Below, piece after piece: positions 59,525 to 64,000 of a stretch of DNA of 64,000 bases. The stretch is from NCBI GenBank assembly GCA_947631925.1, contig CANRNE010000003.1, positions 47,674 through 111,673 of the forward strand. Direction: 5' to 3'. The position numbers and the translations under genes are program-made. The first letter of the stretch is position 1, and each line of letters begins with the position of its first letter. The stretch is from an uncultured Clostridia bacterium. Lineage in GTDB: Bacteria; Bacillota; Clostridia; Christensenellales; Borkfalkiaceae. Below the pieces are notes generated by a model. That model was not told where the DNA came from, searched no databases, and worked only from the letters and a program-made list of their open reading frames with translations.

Positions 59525-59560
59525 ATTTGCGAGGTATTATGCGTGACATAATACCTCGAT
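59525..59560. repeat. Dispersed palindromic repeat, copy 4 (best copy)
   Basis: ATTTG lead-in, 12-base perfect arms CGAGGTATTATG (59530-59541) and CATAATACCTCG (59547-59558), loop CGTGA. It lies 16 bases after the YgjP-like stop and 24 bases before tyrA. Confidence 0.82.
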
Positions 59561-59583
59561 AAATGGGTAAAAATGAGGCAATT

Positions 59584-60456
59584 ATGCGTATTTTTGTCTA
59601 TGGATTGGGAATTATCGGCGCTTCGGTTGCGGCGAGCCTGAAACGGGCGGGCCACTTTGTCATTGGCCGAAACCGCTCTTCCTCCGCTGTCCGCTTTGCG
59701 CTCGAACACGGATACATCGACGAGTCCGCCGACACATACCTCGATGCGGACGTCGTCATTCTTGCGCTGCCGCCCCGCGTCGCCATGCGGGAACTCGGGC
59801 AGGGCAATTTCCCGAGCGGCGCAATCATTTCAGACATCTGCGGCGTCAAGTCGCCCCTTCTCGAGCAGGCGAGAAAGCGTGGTCTTAATTATGTCGGCAT
59901 GCACCCGATGGCGGGGAAGGAGACGACGGGAATTGCTTCCGCCGACCCTGCGCTCTTTTGCGGGAAGAACCTCATCGTCGTGCGGGAGGGGGACACGGAC
60001 TTGGCCGCCGCCGAAAAAATTGTCTCGCTCGGGCGGGATATGGGCTTTTCGCGCATTGTGGAATGCACCGCCGCCGAGCACGACCGCATGATTGCCCTGA
60101 CTTCCCAGCTCGCGCATATCGTCTCCAACGGCTACATCAAGACGGAGGACGCGCCCGCCTGCCTCGGGTTTACGGGGGGAAGCTTTCAGGATATGACGCG
60201 CATCGCCTCCCTCGACGAAGAGGTCTGGACGGAGCTCTTTTTCCTCAACAAAGCAAACCTCGAGGGGGAGATCTCCCGCCTCATTTCCAAACTTTCGGAG
60301 TATCTTGCCGCCCTCACCGCGGGCGACGAGGACGGAATGCGGGCGCTCCTTTCGGAGGGGAAACGCTATCATCAGAGCTTTTTGGACAGAAATCGACCCG
60401 AAAATTGCGAAAAAATATCGCCGAAACATTTACAAACGGGAGAAAATGATGTATAA
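59584..60456 (+). CDS. tyrA: Prephenate dehydrogenase
   Basis: Oxidatively decarboxylates prephenate to 4-hydroxyphenylpyruvate for tyrosine. The 290-residue protein has the Rossmann motif VYGLGIIGAS, GVKSPLLE, the catalytic MHPMAGKE histidine, and the helical C-terminal dimerisation domain. I use ATG 59584, preceded by GAGGC; an earlier in-frame ATG at 59563 is possible. It sits just downstream of repeat copy 4. Confidence 0.92.
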   Translation: MRIFVYGLGIIGASVAASLKRAGHFVIGRNRSSSAVRFALEHGYIDESADTYLDADVVILALPPRVAMRELGQGNFPSGAIISDICGVKSPLLEQARKRGLNYVGMHPMAGKETTGIASADPALFCGKNLIVVREGDTDLAAAEKIVSLGRDMGFSRIVECTAAEHDRMIALTSQLAHIVSNGYIKTEDAPACLGFTGGSFQDMTRIASLDEEVWTELFFLNKANLEGEISRLISKLSEYLAALTAGDEDGMRALLSEGKRYHQSFLDRNRPENCEKISPKHLQTGENDV

Positions 60457-60836
60457 TGGAACATAGAGAAGTCCTGAAAATCGTCACGCGCACCGCGGAG
60501 GGGGAGACGGTCTTTGTCACCCGCTGTACGTCGGAAGTCGTGCGCGGCGCCGTGCATGTCTGCTATATGCAGGACGGCGACGAATGCCTTTTGGCTGCGG
60601 ACGAGGGTGGACTTTCTATGCGGCGGGCGGGCATGCTCCGCGGGGATTTTCTTCCCCGAAAACGCACAAATCTTTTGATTGGCGACGGGGCGCTCGGCGG
60701 TGAAATTCCCGTATTTACGGAGAAGTACGGGTTTTGCCGCAGTCCGTTTTGCGTTGAACTTGTTTATTCGCTCGGTGTTTTCCCGAATGTTTCCACCTTT
60801 CATCTGTTGATTTCCGTAACAGCGGAGGATTTATGA
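60456..60836 (+). CDS. DUF1934-like protein
   Basis: A 126-residue protein resembling the DUF1934/YwiB calycin-like family: ETVFVTRC, HVCYMQDGDECLLAADEGG and a C-terminal beta pattern FCVELVYSLGVFP...HLLISV. The ATG overlaps the tyrA stop. Function unknown; the family is often near rho or argS in Bacillota. Assignment is tentative. Confidence 0.62.
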   Translation: MEHREVLKIVTRTAEGETVFVTRCTSEVVRGAVHVCYMQDGDECLLAADEGGLSMRRAGMLRGDFLPRKRTNLLIGDGALGGEIPVFTEKYGFCRSPFCVELVYSLGVFPNVSTFHLLISVTAEDL

Positions 60837-61456
60837 ATTTACGCTATCTCGGTCATTCCTGTTTTCTCATCACGGCAAAGGACGGCACGCGCGTCCTCAC
60901 CGACCCGTACGGAGATATCGGCTATTCTCTTCCGCATATCCGTTGCGACGCCGTCACCGTGAGCCATTCGCACTATGACCATGCGAATGTGCACGCCGTG
61001 GAATGCGACCGCGTGATTACGGGCGGCGCTTGTACGGTTGGCGGGATAAAAATTTCCTCGGCGAGGAGCTTTCACGACGATGTCCGCGGGGCAAAGAGGG
61101 GAATTAACACGATTTTCTTCTTCGAAGCGGACGGAGTCTGCCTTGCCCACCTCGGCGACCTCGGCGAGGGGATACATGAGGAACTTTTGTCTGTTTTGCG
61201 CCGCGCGGACGTCATTCTCATCCCTGTGGGCGGGAATTATACGATAGATGGAAAGGCCGCAGCGGCCTATGTGAATGCGCTCGGCCCGTCCTATGCGGTG
61301 CCCATGCACTTCAAGACGGACGACTTAAACATCGATATCGGAGGCGCGGAGGAGTTCCTTCGTGCCGTAAAATATCCCGTGCAGACGGCAAAATCGGGGG
61401 TAGAACTTGCCGCGACGCACCAAACGCAAATTATTTTGATGGAGAAAGAAGTATGA
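60833..61456 (+). CDS. Metallo-beta-lactamase-fold hydrolase (UPF0173-like)
   Basis: A 207-residue MBL-fold protein with the metal motif SHSHYDHAN (HxHxDH), SFHDD, AHLGDLG and MHFKTDD, as in the UPF0173 metal-dependent hydrolases. Substrate unknown. It overlaps the previous gene and rho by 4 bases each. Confidence 0.85.
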   Translation: MNLRYLGHSCFLITAKDGTRVLTDPYGDIGYSLPHIRCDAVTVSHSHYDHANVHAVECDRVITGGACTVGGIKISSARSFHDDVRGAKRGINTIFFFEADGVCLAHLGDLGEGIHEELLSVLRRADVILIPVGGNYTIDGKAAAAYVNALGPSYAVPMHFKTDDLNIDIGGAEEFLRAVKYPVQTAKSGVELAATHQTQIILMEKEV

Positions 61457-62883
61457 ACGATGCCAACGTAGCAGAGAGCAAATTTGTAGAATATTTGTCC
61501 ACAGAGCCGCTGGCCACACTTCGTGTGCTCGGCAGGCACTACGGGATGCCGCAGGCGACTGCGATGCAGAAGGAGAAGCTCATCTCCACGCTCGCTGCGA
61601 TTCTCTCGGGCAAGACCCAGCCCGCGCCCCGCTCCAACCGCGGTGCGCCCGCGAAACAGGCCTATATCGCGCCCGAAATTATCTGCGCCATCGAGAAAAT
61701 CAAGCGGGAATACCTCTCGGACGACCGCCCGGGGTTTGCGGTGTCGGGACTCGAACCGCAGCGGGACAACGGGCAGATGTCCGGCATTCTCGAGATAACC
61801 GCGGCGGGGTACGGGTTTTTGCGCGCGAACAACTGCCAGCCCTCCCTCGAGGGGGATGTCTTCATTCCCGCGCCCGTCATCCACAACCAGCGGCTTCGCG
61901 AGGGGGATTTCATCGTCTGCACCGCCAACAAGCGCGCGCAGGGGGACAGCGCCGCGCTCACGCAGATTTTCAGCGTCAACGGGATTGCCGCGGGGAAATA
62001 TGACAAGCGCCCGCAATTCGATTCCCTCACCGCACGCTATGCAACGGAGAAAATCAGACTTTCAAGCGCAGGCAACGACCCCGCGCTCCGCATGCTCGAC
62101 TTGTTTGCGCCCATCGGCAGGGGACAGCGCGCACTTATCATCGCGCCGCCCAAGGCGGGGAAGACCACCCTTCTCAAGCGCATCGCAAGCGCCATTTCGG
62201 ACAACCATCGCGACATTCATCTCATCATTCTCCTCATCGACGAGCGTCCCGAGGAAGTCACCGACCTGCGCGGCAGCGTGTCAAGGGCGGAGGTCGTCTA
62301 TTCCACCTTTGACGAGGGGGCGGAGCACCACATCCGCGCCGCCGAAATGACGTTAAATCACGCCAAGCGGCTGGTGGAAATCGGCCAAGACGTCGTCATT
62401 TTGCTCGATTCGCTCACCAAACTCACGCGTGCGTATAACTATGTTGTGGAGAGCACGGGCAAGACGCTGACGGGCGGGCTGGATGCGGCCGCCTTCAACG
62501 AACCCAAGCGCTTCTTCGGCGCGGCACGCAACACCGTAGAGGCGGGGAGCCTCACCATTCTCGCTACGGCGCTCGTGGAGACGGGCAGCCGCATGGACGA
62601 CATCATCTATGAGGAGTTCAAGGGGACGGGCAACTGCGACATCTTCCTCTCGCGCGACCTTGCGGAGCGGAGAATTTTCCCCGCCATCGATATCCGCCGC
62701 TCGGGAACGCGCAAAGAGGAGCTGCTCTCCTCGCCCGAGGAGCTCGCCGCAGAGTTCAAACTGCGCGAAAAGGGGATGTGCGACAACGTCGCGGGCATCA
62801 TCGACATGATAAAAAAGACGGGCAGCAACGAGGAATTTATCGCGCGTCTGCCCGATTGGCTGAAAATTTACAAAACCAACTGA
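61453..62883 (+). CDS. rho: Transcription termination factor Rho
   Basis: Hexameric RNA translocase ending transcription at Rho-dependent sites, 476 residues. An N-terminal extension precedes the RNA-binding cold-shock domain ([29 protein letters not shown]); the ATPase has Walker [21 protein letters not shown], and [11 protein letters not shown]. The presence of Rho together with many intrinsic terminators suggests both modes operate here. Confidence 0.96.
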   Translation: MNDANVAESKFVEYLSTEPLATLRVLGRHYGMPQATAMQKEKLISTLAAILSGKTQPAPRSNRGAPAKQAYIAPEIICAIEKIKREYLSDDRPGFAVSGLEPQRDNGQMSGILEITAAGYGFLRANNCQPSLEGDVFIPAPVIHNQRLREGDFIVCTANKRAQGDSAALTQIFSVNGIAAGKYDKRPQFDSLTARYATEKIRLSSAGNDPALRMLDLFAPIGRGQRALIIAPPKAGKTTLLKRIASAISDNHRDIHLIILLIDERPEEVTDLRGSVSRAEVVYSTFDEGAEHHIRAAEMTLNHAKRLVEIGQDVVILLDSLTKLTRAYNYVVESTGKTLTGGLDAAAFNEPKRFFGAARNTVEAGSLTILATALVETGSRMDDIIYEEFKGTGNCDIFLSRDLAERRIFPAIDIRRSGTRKEELLSSPEELAAEFKLREKGMCDNVAGIIDMIKKTGSNEEFIARLPDWLKIYKTN

Positions 62884-62898
62884 CAAAGGAGAAGGCTT

Positions 62899-63852
62899 AT
62901 GATTGTAGGGATCGACCTCGGCGGCATGTCCGCAAAAGCCGCATGTCTGAGCGGCGATGTCTTGACCGAGAAAGCAAGAATGGAGACCTCCGCGTCGAGT
63001 TCCCCCGAGGAGACCGCATTCGCACTCACACGGCTCGCCATGCGCGCCGCTGAAATCGCAGGTGTTTCGTTTGGCGATGTCGAAGCCATCGGCATCGGCT
63101 CGCCCGGTATCATCGACGGTTCCACGGGGACGGTAGTCCGCTGGTACAACTTCGGCTGGAAGGACGTTCCGCTCGCCGAACTCGTCGGAAGAAATTCGTC
63201 AAAGCCCGTCTTTGTGCTCAACGACGCAAACGCCGCCGCACTCGGCGAGGCTAAATACGGCGCGGGAAAATCGTACAGCGACTGCGCGCTCATCACCATC
63301 GGGACGGGCATCGGCTCCGGGATTATCATCGACGGCAAGCTCTTTGAGGGCTACAAGAGCGCAGGGACGGAGTTCGGGCACACCGTCATCCGTCAGAACG
63401 GGGAGCTCTGCACCTGCGGCAGAAGAGGCTGTTATGAGATTTATGCCTCCGCGACCGCGCTCATCCGCCTCACGCGCGAGGAGATGATGCGCACCCGCAA
63501 CAGCCTCATGTGGCGGTTTGCCAACAGTTTGGAGGACGTGGACGGTCGGACGGCATTTGCCGCGGCAAAGCAGCAGGACCCCGGCGCCCAGCGCGTGCTC
63601 GCGGAATTCATGTCCGCGCTCGGGGAGGGCATCGTCAACCTCGTTAATATCTTCCGCCCGCAGGCTGTTCTCATCGGCGGGGGAATTTCGGCGGAGGGGG
63701 ACAACCTCATCGGACCGCTGCGTGAATTTGTTTATCCGCGGCTGTACGTCTCGGGGGACTATGCACCCTTCGAACTCGTGCGCGCCTCCCTCGGAAACGA
63801 TGCGGGACTTTTCGGCGCCGCAGAATACGCAAGGCAGAAAATACACGGCTGA
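62899..63852 (+). CDS. ROK-family sugar kinase (glucokinase-like)
   Basis: A 317-residue ROK kinase: phosphate motif GIDLGG, the NDANAAALGE catalytic aspartate, GTGIGSGIIIDG, the EFGHTVI histidine and the zinc site CTCGRRGC. This pattern fits bacterial ATP-dependent glucokinases. AAAGGAG precedes ATG 62899. It is followed by a terminator and could feed glucose released by the GH3 enzyme, but they are far apart. Confidence 0.88.
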   Translation: MIVGIDLGGMSAKAACLSGDVLTEKARMETSASSSPEETAFALTRLAMRAAEIAGVSFGDVEAIGIGSPGIIDGSTGTVVRWYNFGWKDVPLAELVGRNSSKPVFVLNDANAAALGEAKYGAGKSYSDCALITIGTGIGSGIIIDGKLFEGYKSAGTEFGHTVIRQNGELCTCGRRGCYEIYASATALIRLTREEMMRTRNSLMWRFANSLEDVDGRTAFAAAKQQDPGAQRVLAEFMSALGEGIVNLVNIFRPQAVLIGGGISAEGDNLIGPLREFVYPRLYVSGDYAPFELVRASLGNDAGLFGAAEYARQKIHG

Positions 63853-63861
63853 AAGAGAGAG

Positions 63862-63889
63862 TCCGCTGCTCGGTGCAGCGGATTTTTTT
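63862..63889 (+). terminator. Terminator of the rho-ROK unit
   Basis: Stem TCCGCTGC (63862-63869) / GCAGCGGA (63875-63882) with a 5-base loop and seven T residues. Confidence 0.88.
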
Positions 63890-63918
63890 ATAAATTTGCG
63901 AAATGCGGCGGAAATCAG

Positions 63919-63947
63919 TTGCAATTTTGCATGATTTCGTGTACAAT
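63919..63947 (+). promoter_or_regulatory. Promoter of tRNA-Ser
   Basis: TTGCAA (63919-63924), 17-base spacer, TACAAT (63942-63947), 12 bases before the tRNA. Confidence 0.72.
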
Positions 63948-63959
63948 AAGAGAGCTGAT

Positions 63960-64000
63960 GCAGAGATGTCCGAGTGGCTTAAGGAGCACGATTGGAAATC
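63960..64000 (+). tRNA. tRNA-Ser (anticodon GGA), 3' part outside the window
   Basis: Acceptor GCAGAGA, D arm TCCGAGTGGCTTAAGGA and anticodon arm GATTGGAAATC with loop TTGGAAA give anticodon GGA. Cut by the window edge after the anticodon stem, so the long variable arm cannot be checked. Confidence 0.85.

Noticed and set aside
1..64000. CRISPR array or defence cluster
   Set aside because: No regularly spaced direct repeats and no cas, restriction-modification or toxin-antitoxin genes recognised.

Overview
This is a chromosomal window of about 60% G+C from a spore-forming member of Bacillota, class Clostridia. Evidence for this is the spoIIGA-sigE-sigG cluster, yabP-yabQ-divIC, ylbJ and a ylmC-like gene, with a Gram-positive housekeeping set (dnaG-sigA-trmK, ywlC-ywlE-rpiB, secG-rnr-smpB). 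Most genes sit in tight runs with ATGA overlaps. I cannot assign a genus; a gut Christensenellales-type lineage is a guess.

Layout. 1-3.2 kb: a shikimate operon (aroB cut by the window edge, aroE, aroQ, aroK) ending in an SDR gene. 3.3-12.4 kb: dgt-dnaG-sigA-trmK-NIF3-zinc ribbon, then alr, rsmD and coaD, running into DAHP synthase and prephenate dehydratase. 13.2-16.3 kb: ylbJ divergent from a patatin gene, then rarA. 16.3-17.1 kb: two paralogous zinc-ribbon membrane proteins, each behind a perfect sigma-A promoter. 17.2-20 kb: the sporulation sigma cluster. 20-25.7 kb: an unusual DnaD protein divergent from sbcDC. 25.7-34.7 kb: a degenerate alpha/beta hydrolase, lepB, degV, pepF, dnaB, ywlC, ywlE, rpiB and an S51-type peptidase. 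34.7-36 kb: tRNA-Leu followed by a tRNA-derived palindromic spacer and an AT-rich lipoprotein gene, which looks like an accessory insertion. 36-45.9 kb: an OmpR-type two-component system next to a multi-PepSY lipoprotein, then a LytTR/GHKL system next to a domain-swapped, membrane-anchored GH3 glycosidase and a small lipoprotein. 45.9-48.8 kb: secG-rnr-smpB. 49-54.4 kb: a shikimate-kinase-like/GltX fusion, thyA, folA, typA. 54.4-57.1 kb: yabP-yabQ-divIC, a Ppx/GppA gene and an M50 protease. 57.2-64 kb: a small XRE regulator, aroA, a YgjP-like protease, tyrA, a DUF1934-like gene, an MBL-fold hydrolase, rho, a ROK kinase and the start of tRNA-Ser.

Aromatic amino-acid synthesis is spread over separate loci (aroBEQK; aroF-pheA; aroA; tyrA). 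Only chorismate synthase is not seen, plus the missing N terminus of aroB.

The most distinctive signals are: (i) consensus promoters that place the start codon at or within a few bases of the predicted transcription start (aroA, XRE gene, kinase-gltX; spoIIGA nearly so), implying leaderless mRNAs; (ii) a four-copy dispersed palindrome with TTATG/CATAA half-sites, echoed upstream of the XRE gene; (iii) an in-frame kinase-GltX fusion with a strong internal ribosome binding site; (iv) a DnaD protein ending in a DnaC-type zinc motif without the ATPase; (v) the tRNA-Leu accessory spot. I found no CRISPR array, transposase or prophage. No single feature amounts to a complete new system; the items above are leads.
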